In this document: positions 16,232 through 24,350 of the stretch, piece by piece | How the letters are laid out: each line of letters starts with the position of its first letter | Numbering within the stretch: position 1 is the stretch's first letter | NCBI RefSeq assembly: GCF_019880585.1 | Contig: NZ_JAINVV010000004.1 | Span: 682,001 to 746,000 of the forward strand | DNA: 64,000 bases | Origin: Sphingomonas colocasiae | Lineage (GTDB): Bacteria; Pseudomonadota; Alphaproteobacteria; Sphingomonadales; Sphingomonadaceae | Direction: 5' to 3' | Notes under the pieces: model-generated | Told to the model about the DNA's origin: nothing | Databases searched by the model: none | What the model saw: the letters and a program-made list of their open reading frames with translations, nothing else | Made by a program: the position numbers and the translations under genes

Positions 16232-17142
16232 TCGGCGGGGACAGGGATCAACGCCGCACGCAGGGGCAGGGTCTCGGGCGTGCGGACATTCCATGCCAGC
16301 CCGGCCCGCTCGAGCAGGCGGATGAAGACGAAGCCCCAGTCGCTTTGACCCGGATAGAGGCCGATGCGCGCCGAGCCCGGAAAGGCGTGGTGATTATTGT
16401 GCCAGGCCTCGCCCATGGTGGGAATGGCGGCCCAGGGCACGTCGTGCGCCTGCACGCCGGCGCCCTCGACCAGCCAGCTTTGCGGGCCGCGACGATGGGC
16501 GAGATGGCCGATGAACCAATGCCCAGTCACTGATGCGCTGATGCGTGCGCAGACGCCCCAGATCACCCAGCCCCACCCGCCGATCAGGAAGAGCAGCGCG
16601 GCGATGGGAAGCTGCTGTGCCATCCAGGTCCGCTCCAGGAACCGGTAGAAGCGGTCACGGCCGATCCGGCCCAGATCGAAGGCCGGTGGCCTGTCGAGCA
16701 CCAGCCGGCAATGGATCTGCCACCAGGCATCGACGATCATCGGCTGCCGATGCGCGAGATAGTCGTGGCAATCGGGGTGGCGCTGTGCCCAGTCGCGCAG
16801 GTCGTGGGTGCGGATCATCCAGAACGGGCCGCTCATCCCGACAATGGTTCCGAACCAGACAAGCACATGTTCCAGCCATAAAGGCGCACGAAAGCTGCCA
16901 TGGATCACCAGGCGGTGAAAGCCGACGCTGTGGCCGAGCAAGAGACCTGCCCCGGTCATGATGAGGAACAGCAGGAAAGCACCCCAACTGAACAGCAACG
17001 GCCCCAGGGAGAGCGTGAGAAGGAGCATCGTACCGTTCCAGAGCGAATGAACCGGATCCCATCGCACCGCACCTTCGACCGGGCTGCAGCCCGGCGTCTC
17101 GACCAGGGAATGCACCGCATAGGGATCGGGAGACTCGCTCAT
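16183..17142 (-). CDS. Fatty acid (acyl-CoA/lipid) desaturase
   Basis: This 319-residue membrane desaturase has hydrophobic helices and three His clusters: HSVGFHR (about 71-76), the variant second box HDLRDWAQRHPDCHD (about 113-127), and HNNHH near residue 258. The second box differs from the usual HRxHH of stearoyl-CoA desaturases. The enzyme would introduce a double bond in membrane acyl chains. It is divergent from an ArsR-type repressor, with an AT-rich operator 15 bases upstream of its ATG, so repression by that protein is likely. The 3' end overlaps nadB tail to tail. Confidence 0.9.
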   Translation of the reverse strand: MSESPDPYAVHSLVETPGCSPVEGAVRWDPVHSLWNGTMLLLTLSLGPLLFSWGAFLLFLIMTGAGLLLGHSVGFHRLVIHGSFRAPLWLEHVLVWFGTIVGMSGPFWMIRTHDLRDWAQRHPDCHDYLAHRQPMIVDAWWQIHCRLVLDRPPAFDLGRIGRDRFYRFLERTWMAQQLPIAALLFLIGGWGWVIWGVCARISASVTGHWFIGHLAHRRGPQSWLVEGAGVQAHDVPWAAIPTMGEAWHNNHHAFPGSARIGLYPGQSDWGFVFIRLLERAGLAWNVRTPETLPLRAALIPVPADQGARIVSTAAGSISG

Positions 17143-17156
17143 GATAAGCTCCTAGG

Positions 17157-17178
17157 TATTTAATTTATTTCTTAAATA
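17157..17178. promoter_or_regulatory. Operator of the desaturase/ArsR divergent promoter
   Basis: A perfect 7-base inverted repeat TATTTAA-N8-TTAAATA lies in a markedly AT-rich 80-base gap. Another CTTAAATAG half-site sits at about 17208-17216, just before the regulator ATG. Such AT-rich dyads are typical ArsR/SdpR-type operators. Confidence 0.65.
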
Positions 17179-17225
17179 CTGAGGCGCTTGTCAAGCAGTT
17201 AGCTTAATCCTTAAATAGGGGGCCT

Positions 17226-17549
17226 ATGCAGCGTGTCTTCGAAGCCCTTGCCTCCGCCCCTCGCCGGAAAATCCTGGCCTATCTGGCGCATGCCGAACTC
17301 AATGCCGGGGAGATCGCCGCGCGTTTCGAGATATCGAAACCCGCAGTATCGCAGCACCTGTCCGTCCTCGAAAATGCCGGGCTGATCGTCAGCGAGAAGC
17401 GTGGGCAATATGTCTATTATCGGCTCGTGCCGGAGAGTCTGGCCAACACGCTCAACAGCTATGTCCAGGAAGTCTGCCCGGTTTCGCGCCCGCTCAAGGC
17501 CGAAAGCGCGGCGATCGCGCAGCGCAAGGTAGATACCGGGTCTCGATGA
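17226..17549 (+). CDS. ArsR/SdpR-family winged-helix repressor
   Basis: This 107-residue regulator has MQRVFEALASAPRRKILAYL at the N-terminus and the recognition region FEISKPAVSQHLSVLENAGL, then the wing SEKRGQYVYYRL. The ArsR metal-binding ELCVC motif is absent, so it belongs to the non-metal SdpR-like group. Its position opposite the desaturase, with a shared dyad operator, suggests control of membrane lipid desaturation and itself. The last codons overlap one arm of a hairpin (17536-17570). Confidence 0.88.
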   Translation: MQRVFEALASAPRRKILAYLAHAELNAGEIAARFEISKPAVSQHLSVLENAGLIVSEKRGQYVYYRLVPESLANTLNSYVQEVCPVSRPLKAESAAIAQRKVDTGSR

Positions 17550-17570
17550 GTCTGGCTCGTCGAGACCCGG
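17536..17570. terminator. Hairpin overlapping the ArsR stop codon
   Basis: Perfect 11-base arms CCGGGTCTCGA (17536-17546) and TCGAGACCCGG (17560-17570) surround the TGA stop of the ArsR gene. There is no U-tract. It may act as a terminator or be a repeat remnant. Confidence 0.55.
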
Positions 17571-17665
17571 CATCAGCCCGCGCTGCGCTCGAGCGAACCG
17601 ATCGAGGATGCGTCAGCATCTTCGAGGCCGCATATGAGGGCGGCCAGGTTCGATAGAAGCCGGCG

Positions 17666-18316
17666 TCACTCCCGTGGCGTCGGAGGCCGGACATCGCCAT
17701 TGGCGGTTTCGCCGAAATCGATGACGCACATCCAGCGATAGTTGCGATGCGGGCCGCAGGCTGCGCCCGCATGGCGCCAGCGCGTGTCGAACAGCATCTT
17801 GCGGTGACCGCGCATCGGCACGCCGTCGTCGATGATCAACTGGCGCACCGCGTCCTCGGCATTGTCCGGGCCATAGGTGATCGATTCGCCGACATAGATC
17901 TTCCCGCCGCGCCGCTGCACGCGCATGCCGGGCGTCGATCGGCCCGATCCGACATGGCCGGTGGCGCCGCGATCGCCTTGGTCGCGGACATGATCGGCGG
18001 CGGCGCCCGCGAAGATCTCGCTGGGCAGCAGCGGCGGCAAGGGGGGCTGGCGTTCAAGGAAGCGGATCGCCTCATCCACCGCCGCGACGCCCTCCTGCGT
18101 CATCAACCGGTCGTCACGGTCAGGCAAGGTCACGATCCTGCCTTCATAGCCGTCGCGATAGTCGCGGAGCGATCTGGCATAGCCGCGCGGGTCGCCGCGC
18201 ACGCGATTCATCTCCTCGACGATCGCGTCTCCATCGTCATCGCGCGGCTGTGCCGCCGCCGGCGAAACGGCGAGCGCGGCCAGCAAAGGCGCGATGAGCA
18301 GGTCAGCGCGCGGCAA
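17666..18316 (-). CDS. Exported CAP/SCP domain protein
   Basis: This 216-residue protein has a signal peptide (LLIAPLLAALAVSPAAAQ) and a CAP (SCP/PR-1) domain: AIVEEMNRVRGDPRGYA, AAADHVRDQGDRGATGHVGS, GKIYVGESITYG, and GHRKMLFDTRWRHAGAACG. Bacterial CAP proteins are extracytoplasmic and of mostly unknown function. The start is TTG 18316, which overlaps the upstream hydrolase stop by 14 bases; no strong Shine-Dalgarno is seen, so coupling to the hydrolase is likely. There is no in-frame ATG that would keep the signal peptide. Confidence 0.8.
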   Translation of the reverse strand: MPRADLLIAPLLAALAVSPAAAQPRDDDGDAIVEEMNRVRGDPRGYARSLRDYRDGYEGRIVTLPDRDDRLMTQEGVAAVDEAIRFLERQPPLPPLLPSEIFAGAAADHVRDQGDRGATGHVGSGRSTPGMRVQRRGGKIYVGESITYGPDNAEDAVRQLIIDDGVPMRGHRKMLFDTRWRHAGAACGPHRNYRWMCVIDFGETANGDVRPPTPRE

Positions 18317-19160
18317 GGAAGGTCCGAACCGCCGCGTTGAAACGGGCTGGCTGGTCGAGCATGATCATATGGCCGCTGTCCGCGATCGGCGTGAGCAGCG
18401 CCTGTTTCGCGCCGCGATAGGCGGATGCATAGGTCTGGCGGATCTCGGCGGGGGTGATCGCCGTGCCGGGGCGGGGTGTCGCGAAGGCCACCGTCATCGG
18501 TGCGACGATGTTCGGCAGCTCGGGCGTGAGATCGATCGCCGCCAGTTCGCGCAGGCTGCGCGCGGTCACGTCGGGGTCGCTGGTGGCGCCGCTGCCGCCG
18601 AACATCCGCATCAGCGATTCGAAACCGCGCCGGCCCTGTGGCGTCGCGGTGAAGAGTTCGGCGAGCCGGTCGGCGAACGGCCCCCAGCCTTCGGCATTGC
18701 CGCCGAGCAGACCGGCGGGCGCGGGCAGCATGTCCACCACCATCAATTTGCCGATCCGGGCGGGCCAGCGCGATGCCACCATCATCGCGATCGTGCCGCC
18801 CATCGAATGGCCGATGAGCGCGGGGCGGATCAGCCGGGTATCGGCGATGTAGCGCGCGACCTCCGCCGCGAGCGATGCGACGATCGGTCCCTTGGCATTG
18901 CCGCCCGCCGGCGCGCCCGAGAATCCGGCGATCTGGACAAGATGGATACGGTGGCCGGCAAGCGCGGGCAGGGTGGTGTTCCACACCGCGCGCGAGGAAT
19001 CGACGCCGTGGATCAGGATCACGTCGGGGCCTTGCCCCTGCACGGTGACCGAGAGGCGCGACGACGCGAACGGCGCGGCCGAGGCCGCATGCGGCATCAG
19101 CGCCAGGACAAATGCACCACCCAGCCAGGTGCGGCGATCGATTGGCTGCGACGTCTTCAT
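18303..19160 (-). CDS. Alpha/beta hydrolase with Tat-type signal (paralogue 1)
   Basis: This 285-residue alpha/beta hydrolase has the nucleophile elbow GHSMGGTIAMM, oxyanion region GPDVILIHGVDSS and a C-terminal catalytic His in DSGHMIM. The N-terminus DRRTWLGGAFVLAL, then MPHAASA, fits a twin-arginine signal, so it is probably exported folded. It is clearly a paralogue of the protein at 20495-21379, and both flank an MFS pump. Substrate unknown. Its stop overlaps the CAP-protein start. Confidence 0.87.
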   Translation of the reverse strand: MKTSQPIDRRTWLGGAFVLALMPHAASAAPFASSRLSVTVQGQGPDVILIHGVDSSRAVWNTTLPALAGHRIHLVQIAGFSGAPAGGNAKGPIVASLAAEVARYIADTRLIRPALIGHSMGGTIAMMVASRWPARIGKLMVVDMLPAPAGLLGGNAEGWGPFADRLAELFTATPQGRRGFESLMRMFGGSGATSDPDVTARSLRELAAIDLTPELPNIVAPMTVAFATPRPGTAITPAEIRQTYASAYRGAKQALLTPIADSGHMIMLDQPARFNAAVRTFLAAR

Positions 19161-19264
19161 ATCAAAGCCTCAATCGCCATCGGTGTTTAACGCACGCTGA
19201 AGGCAGGCGGCTTTTCTCGATCGAAAGAGCGGGCTAGAAGCCGCGACCGCAAGGAGTTTCATAC

Positions 19265-20506
19265 GTGACGGCCGCATCCCCCGGGCGACGCAACGCCGCG
19301 ATCGCCTTCATCCTGGTGACGGCCGCACTCGACGTGATGTCGATGGGGCTCGTCATCCCCGTCCTGCCTTCGCTGATCGAGGATTTCGCGGGATCGAACG
19401 CCAGCGCCGGCGTGTGGAACGGCGTGTTCATCGCGCTGTGGGCAGGCATGCAGTTCATCTGTTCGCCGATCATCGGATCGCTGTCCGATCGGTATGGCCG
19501 CCGCCCCGTCATCCTGATCTCCACCGCCGGCCTCGCCGCGGACTGGATGTTGATGGCGCTGGCCCCCAATCTCTGGTGGCTCGCGGTCGGCCGGATCATC
19601 GGCGGGATCACATCGTCCAGCTTCACCACCGTTTTCGCCTATATGGCGGACATCACCGAGCCGGAGAAACGCGCCAAGGCCTATGGCCTGATCGGCGCGG
19701 CGTTCAGCGGCGGGTTCGTGCTGGGGCCGCTCGTCGGCGGCGTGCTTGGTGAAATCTCGCCGCGCGCCCCGTTCTGGGCGGCGGCGGCGCTGTCGGGCGT
19801 CGCATTTCTCTATGGCCTGTTCGTCCTGCCCGAATCGCTGAAGCCCGAAAGCCGGATGCCCTTCTCCTGGAAGCGCGCCAACCCGTTCGGTGCGCTCAAA
19901 TTGCTGCGTTCGCATCCCGAATTGTCGGGGCTCGCGATCGTCAATTTCCTGCTCTACTTCGCGCATCACGTCTTTTCGGCGGTGTTCGTCCTTTACGCCG
20001 AATATCGCTATGGCTGGAGCGCGCTGGAGGTGGGCGTGCTGCTCGCCATGGTCGGCGTGCTCGACATGGGCGTGCAGGGCGGACTGGTCGGCCCAGTCAC
20101 CAAAAGGCTGGGCGATCGCGGCACCATGGTGTTCGGTCTGTTCGCCGGCTCCATCGGCATCACGTGCATGGGGCTGGCGCCCACCGGCTGGCTGTTCGTC
20201 GCGGCGATGTTGCCCAATGCGCTTTGGGGGCTGGCGATGCCGACGCTTCAGTCGCTGATGACGCGCCATGTCTCCGAAAGCGAGCAGGGGCAGCTTCAGG
20301 GCGCGAACAACAGCGTGGCGAGCGTCGCCGGAGTCGCGTCTCCGCTGTTCTTCGGCGTCGTCTATTCGATGTCCGTCAGCAGCGATCCGGTGCTGCCGCA
20401 TCCGGGTTCGCCATTCTTCATCGCCGCACTGATCCTGCTCGGTGGCGCGGTGATCGGCCGCGCGGTGACACGGCGCGGCGCGCCGGCGGACGCTTCAGTC
20501 CCCTGA
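19265..20506 (+). CDS. MFS transporter, TetA/TCR-like drug efflux type
   Basis: This 413-residue protein has twelve predicted helices. Motif A is GSLSDRYGRRPV near residue 74, and ALDVMSMGLVIPVLP in helix 1 is typical of the TCR/Tet proton-antiporter group. GSPFFIAALILL marks the last helix. The start is GTG 19265 with AAGGAG ten bases upstream. Drug or metabolite export is likely; real tetracycline resistance cannot be inferred. Its 3' end overlaps the convergent hydrolase by 12 bases. Confidence 0.9.
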   Translation: MTAASPGRRNAAIAFILVTAALDVMSMGLVIPVLPSLIEDFAGSNASAGVWNGVFIALWAGMQFICSPIIGSLSDRYGRRPVILISTAGLAADWMLMALAPNLWWLAVGRIIGGITSSSFTTVFAYMADITEPEKRAKAYGLIGAAFSGGFVLGPLVGGVLGEISPRAPFWAAAALSGVAFLYGLFVLPESLKPESRMPFSWKRANPFGALKLLRSHPELSGLAIVNFLLYFAHHVFSAVFVLYAEYRYGWSALEVGVLLAMVGVLDMGVQGGLVGPVTKRLGDRGTMVFGLFAGSIGITCMGLAPTGWLFVAAMLPNALWGLAMPTLQSLMTRHVSESEQGQLQGANNSVASVAGVASPLFFGVVYSMSVSSDPVLPHPGSPFFIAALILLGGAVIGRAVTRRGAPADASVP

Positions 20507-21379
20507 AAGGAAAGCCTTCATCGCTGCGTGAAAGGCATCGGGATTGTCGTACATGATGAAATGCGCGCTGTTCGGCACGCGGACCAGTTTCACGCCCTTC
20601 AACCCGGCATAGGATGCCTGATAGACCGTATCGATCTGCGCATCGGTGAACGGGGTGCCGGCCGGGGTCACGTACAGCACCTCCGCCGGAACCGCGATGC
20701 GCGGCAGTTCGGGCCGGAGATCGGTGACGACCAGTTCGTGGAATGTGTTTTCGGTCACGGCGCGGTCGCTGTCGAGCGCGCTCCTGACCACCGCCGGCCG
20801 TTCGGCGTCGGTCTTCACCATGCCGCCGGTCATCGCGCCGATCGACTTTTCGCGTGCTTCGGTGCTGTTGCTGCGCATCTGTGCGAGTATCGCGTCGGCG
20901 GTCGGGCGGATGGTTTCGCCGGTGCTGCCCGGCGGGCCGAACATCATGCCCATGAAGGGCACCTGATCGACGACCATCAGGCGAGAGATCGCGGCGGGAT
21001 GGCGCGCGCCGATCATCAGTGCGATCGTGCCGCCCATCGAATGGCCGATCACCGCCGGGCGCTTGAGCTTCGCTTCGGCGATATAGCGCGCGATCTCCGT
21101 CGTCACGCCCGCGAGCAGATCTCCCCCGGCGTTGCCGTCGGCCGCCGTGCCCGCGAACCCCTTCACCTGCACCAGATGATAGCGATAGCCCGGCACCGCC
21201 GGCACCGCATATTTCCAGGCGGCGGGGCTGGAGGTGAGGCCGGGGATCAGGATCACGTCGGGGCCCTTGCCTTCGACCGTCACGGTGATTCGGTCCGACG
21301 CGAAGCCCTTCGCCTGCGCCGTGATGGGCGCGAACAGTCCAAGCAGCGCGAACAGCGCAAGCAGCATCCGGCGTGTCAT
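20495..21379 (-). CDS. Exported alpha/beta hydrolase (paralogue 2)
   Basis: This 294-residue protein has a Sec-type signal peptide (RRMLLALFALLGLFAPITAQA), oxyanion stretch GPDVILIPGLTSS, nucleophile motif GHSMGGTIALM and a late His in NSAHFIM. Sequence blocks such as GHSMGGTIA, LMVVDQVP and LRPELPRIAVP correspond one for one with the hydrolase at 18303-19160, so the two arose by duplication. Likely periplasmic esterase or lactonase; substrate unknown. Confidence 0.88.
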   Translation of the reverse strand: MTRRMLLALFALLGLFAPITAQAKGFASDRITVTVEGKGPDVILIPGLTSSPAAWKYAVPAVPGYRYHLVQVKGFAGTAADGNAGGDLLAGVTTEIARYIAEAKLKRPAVIGHSMGGTIALMIGARHPAAISRLMVVDQVPFMGMMFGPPGSTGETIRPTADAILAQMRSNSTEAREKSIGAMTGGMVKTDAERPAVVRSALDSDRAVTENTFHELVVTDLRPELPRIAVPAEVLYVTPAGTPFTDAQIDTVYQASYAGLKGVKLVRVPNSAHFIMYDNPDAFHAAMKAFLSGD

Positions 21380-21457
21380 GATTTTTCCCTTCGATCGAAG
21401 GTCACATTAATCCGGGGGGAGTGGCGGCGCCAGTCGCGTTCGGCTATCCCCGCGCGC

Positions 21458-24229
21458 ATGGCCAGCAACCATCTCTATCTCGTCGACGGCTCCGGCTACA
21501 TCTTCCGCGCCTATCACCGGCTGCCGCCGCTCACCAACAAGCATGGCGAGCCGGTCGGCGCCGTCTACGGCTATACCGCGATGCTGTGGAAGCTCGCCGA
21601 CGAAGTGCACAAGGCCGACGGGCCGACGCATATGGCGGTGGTGCTCGACAAGTCGTCGCACACCTTCCGCAACGAACTTTACGACAAGTACAAGGCGCAG
21701 CGTCCGCCGCCGCCCGAAGACCTGATTCCCCAGTTCCCGATGATCCGCGATGCGACGCGCGCTTTCTCGCTGCCGTGCATCGAGGAGGAAGGCTGGGAAG
21801 CCGACGACCTGATCGCAAGCTATGCGAAGGCGGCGCTGGCGCAGGGCTGGCAGGTGACGATCGTCAGTTCCGACAAGGATCTGATGCAGCTGATCGAACC
21901 CGGCCTCGACATGTACGACACGATGAACAACCGGCGGCTGGGCGCCGAAGCGGTCGTCGAGAAATTCGGCGTGATGCCGCACCAGCTCGGCGACGTGCTC
22001 GCGCTGATGGGCGACAGTGTCGACAATGTGCCCGGCGTGCCCGGCGTCGGCCCCAAGACCGCGTCGAAGCTGATCCTCGAACATGGCGATGTCGAGGCGG
22101 TGTTGGCTGCCGCGCCGACGATGAAGGCCGGCAAGCTGCGCGACAATCTGATCGAGCATGCCGAAATGGCGCGCTTATCGCGCAAGCTGGTCGAGCTCGC
22201 CAGCAATGTGCCCTTGCCCGATCCGCTGGAGGATCTGGCGCTCAAGGGCATCCCCGAGGCGCCGCTACGGGCGTTCCTCGATCATCATGGTTTCAAGTCG
22301 CTGTTGATGCGGCTGGGCGGCGGCGGCGGTGGCGTCGATGCGCCGCAGCCCGCGCCCGCATCGACGATCGAACTGCCCGCCGATCCGCCCTGCGATCATG
22401 ACGCTTATGAAAGCGTGACCGATCTCGCGGCGCTCGACCGCTGGGTGGAGGAAGCGACCGCGCGGGGCTTCGTCGCGTTCGACACCGAAACCGACGGGCT
22501 CGGCGCGATGGCGCGGCTGGTCGGCATCAGCCTGGCGACCGCGCCCAACAGGGCGTGCTACATACCGCTCGGCCATGGCGGCAACGATCTGCTTTCCGAA
22601 ACGCCGGAACAGATCCCGACCGATCAGGCGCTTGCCCGGCTGAAGCCGCTGTTCGAGGATCCGGCGGTGCTCAAGATCGGGCACAACGCCAAATACGACA
22701 TCAGCATCCTTGGTCGCCAGGGTGTCTCGGTAACGCCGGTCGACGACACGATGGTGATGAGCTTCAACCTCGACGCCGGTCTGCACGGCCACGGCATGGA
22801 CGAATTGGCGGCGACGCATCTCGACCATAGCTGCATCGCGTTCAAGGATGTGGTGGGCACCGGCAAGTCGCAAAAGGGTTTCCACGAAGTGCCGTTGCGC
22901 GAGGCGACGCGCTACGCCGCCGAGGATGCGGACGTCACGCTCCGGCTGTGGCGGCGCCTGAAGCCACGGCTTTCGCCCGAGCATGTCACCCGCGTCTATG
23001 AAATGGTCGATCGGCCGCTGGTGCCAGTGCTTTCAGGCATGGAGCGCGAGGGCATCAAGGTAGACCGTGAGGAACTGGCACGGCTCTCGGCTGAATTCTC
23101 CGGGCAGATCGTCGAGCTGGAGAAGGAGATCCACGCGATCGCCGGCGTGCCCTTCACTATCGGCAGCCCCAAGCAGCTTGGCGACATATTGTTCGATCGG
23201 ATGGGGCTGAAGGGCGGCCGCAAGGGCAAGTCCGGCGTCTATTCGACCGACGTCAACGAACTGGAGCGCATCGCCGCCGACAAGGATGGCGGGCCCGGCG
23301 TCGAGATGGTGCGCAAGGTGCTCGACTGGCGCCAGCTCTCCAAGCTCAAGTCGACCTATACCGATTCGCTCCAGGCCGAGATCAAGGCGGAGACCGGACG
23401 CGTCCATACCAGCTATTCGCTGACCGGCGCGCAGACGGGGCGGCTTTCCTCCAACGATCCCAATCTGCAGAACATCCCGATCCGCACCGAAGCGGGGCGG
23501 CGCATCCGCGACGCGTTCGTCGCCGAGCCCGGCAATGTCCTGCTTTCCGCCGACTATAGCCAGATCGAGCTGCGGCTCGCCGCGCATATGGCGGATGTGC
23601 CGCAGCTTCGCGAGGCCTTCCTGCGCGGCGACGACATTCACAACATGACCGCGCAGGAATTGTTCGGGGAGGTCAATCGCGACACCCGCGCGCGCGCCAA
23701 GACGATCAATTTCGCGATTCTCTACGGTATTTCGCGCTGGGGCCTGGCCGGGCGGCTGGAGATCGCGCCGGACGAGGCGCAGGCGATGATCGATCGCTAT
23801 TTCGACCGTTTCCCCGGCATTCGCAACTATATCGCGGAAACGCTGTCGAGCGTGCGTGAGTGCGGTTTCACCACCACATTGTTCGGGCGCAAGACGCATT
23901 TCTCGCGGATCAAGTCGAGCGTCCAGCACGAGCGCCAAGGCGCCGAACGCGCCGCGATCAACGCGCCGATCCAGGGCACCAGCGCCGACATCATCAAGCG
24001 GGCGATGGCGCGCATGGGGCCGGCGCTGCGCGATGCCGGCCTGCCTGATGTGAAGATGCTGTTGCAGGTGCACGACGAACTGGTGTTCGAATTGCCCGAA
24101 GGCGATGTCGAGCGCGCGAAGCCGGTGATCGAACGCGTCATGGCGACCGCGGCCGAGCCGGCGGTGACGCTGTCGGTGCCGCTGGGCGTCGAGATCGGCA
24201 CCGGCCTTAGCTGGGGCGCTGCGCATTGA
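21458..24229 (+). CDS. polA: DNA polymerase I
   Basis: This 923-residue Pol I has all three domains. The 5' nuclease is at about 1-290 (HLYLVDGSGYIFRAYHRLPP, EADDLIASYA, GDSVDNVPGVPGVGPKTA). The 3'-5' exonuclease at about 330-510 retains FDTETDGLGAM, so proofreading looks intact. The family A polymerase has SADYSQIELRLAAHM, RARAKTINFAILYG and LLQVHDELVFELPE. ATG 21458 is chosen; a long frame open upstream is antisense to the hydrolase and not homologous. It is involved in Okazaki-fragment processing and repair. Confidence 0.97.
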   Translation: MASNHLYLVDGSGYIFRAYHRLPPLTNKHGEPVGAVYGYTAMLWKLADEVHKADGPTHMAVVLDKSSHTFRNELYDKYKAQRPPPPEDLIPQFPMIRDATRAFSLPCIEEEGWEADDLIASYAKAALAQGWQVTIVSSDKDLMQLIEPGLDMYDTMNNRRLGAEAVVEKFGVMPHQLGDVLALMGDSVDNVPGVPGVGPKTASKLILEHGDVEAVLAAAPTMKAGKLRDNLIEHAEMARLSRKLVELASNVPLPDPLEDLALKGIPEAPLRAFLDHHGFKSLLMRLGGGGGGVDAPQPAPASTIELPADPPCDHDAYESVTDLAALDRWVEEATARGFVAFDTETDGLGAMARLVGISLATAPNRACYIPLGHGGNDLLSETPEQIPTDQALARLKPLFEDPAVLKIGHNAKYDISILGRQGVSVTPVDDTMVMSFNLDAGLHGHGMDELAATHLDHSCIAFKDVVGTGKSQKGFHEVPLREATRYAAEDADVTLRLWRRLKPRLSPEHVTRVYEMVDRPLVPVLSGMEREGIKVDREELARLSAEFSGQIVELEKEIHAIAGVPFTIGSPKQLGDILFDRMGLKGGRKGKSGVYSTDVNELERIAADKDGGPGVEMVRKVLDWRQLSKLKSTYTDSLQAEIKAETGRVHTSYSLTGAQTGRLSSNDPNLQNIPIRTEAGRRIRDAFVAEPGNVLLSADYSQIELRLAAHMADVPQLREAFLRGDDIHNMTAQELFGEVNRDTRARAKTINFAILYGISRWGLAGRLEIAPDEAQAMIDRYFDRFPGIRNYIAETLSSVRECGFTTTLFGRKTHFSRIKSSVQHERQGAERAAINAPIQGTSADIIKRAMARMGPALRDAGLPDVKMLLQVHDELVFELPEGDVERAKPVIERVMATAAEPAVTLSVPLGVEIGTGLSWGAAH

Positions 24230-24253
24230 TCCGGGTTTCGACGACCCGTCCTT

Positions 24254-24345
24254 GTCATTCCCGCGGAAGCGGGAATCCAGATCGGAGCGTCCGACGCATT
24301 GCCGCAACAGGCACTGCACTGGATTCCCGCTTTCGCGGGAATGAC
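24254..24345. repeat. GTCATTCCCGCG-type inverted repeat pair
   Basis: Two 27-base copies (24254-24280 and 24319-24345) face each other and differ at one base. Each contains its own small hairpin (TTCCCGC/GCGGGAA). This is a dispersed bacterial intergenic repeat. The downstream GTG start of the flippase lies six bases after the right copy. Confidence 0.85.
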
Positions 24346-24350
24346 AGGGT

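Noticed and set aside
19265-20506. Tetracycline resistance gene
   Set aside because: The protein fits the TCR-like MFS group, but chromosomal sphingomonad homologues are general efflux pumps and no TetR neighbour is present.
20528-21457. Possible 310-residue N-terminal extension of PolA
   Set aside because: The extension is antisense to the exported hydrolase and carries no domain. PolA homology starts at the ATG at 21458.
24254-24345. Possible CRISPR or direct-repeat array
   Set aside because: There are only two copies, in inverted orientation, with internal hairpins. This is an intergenic palindromic repeat, and no cas genes are present.
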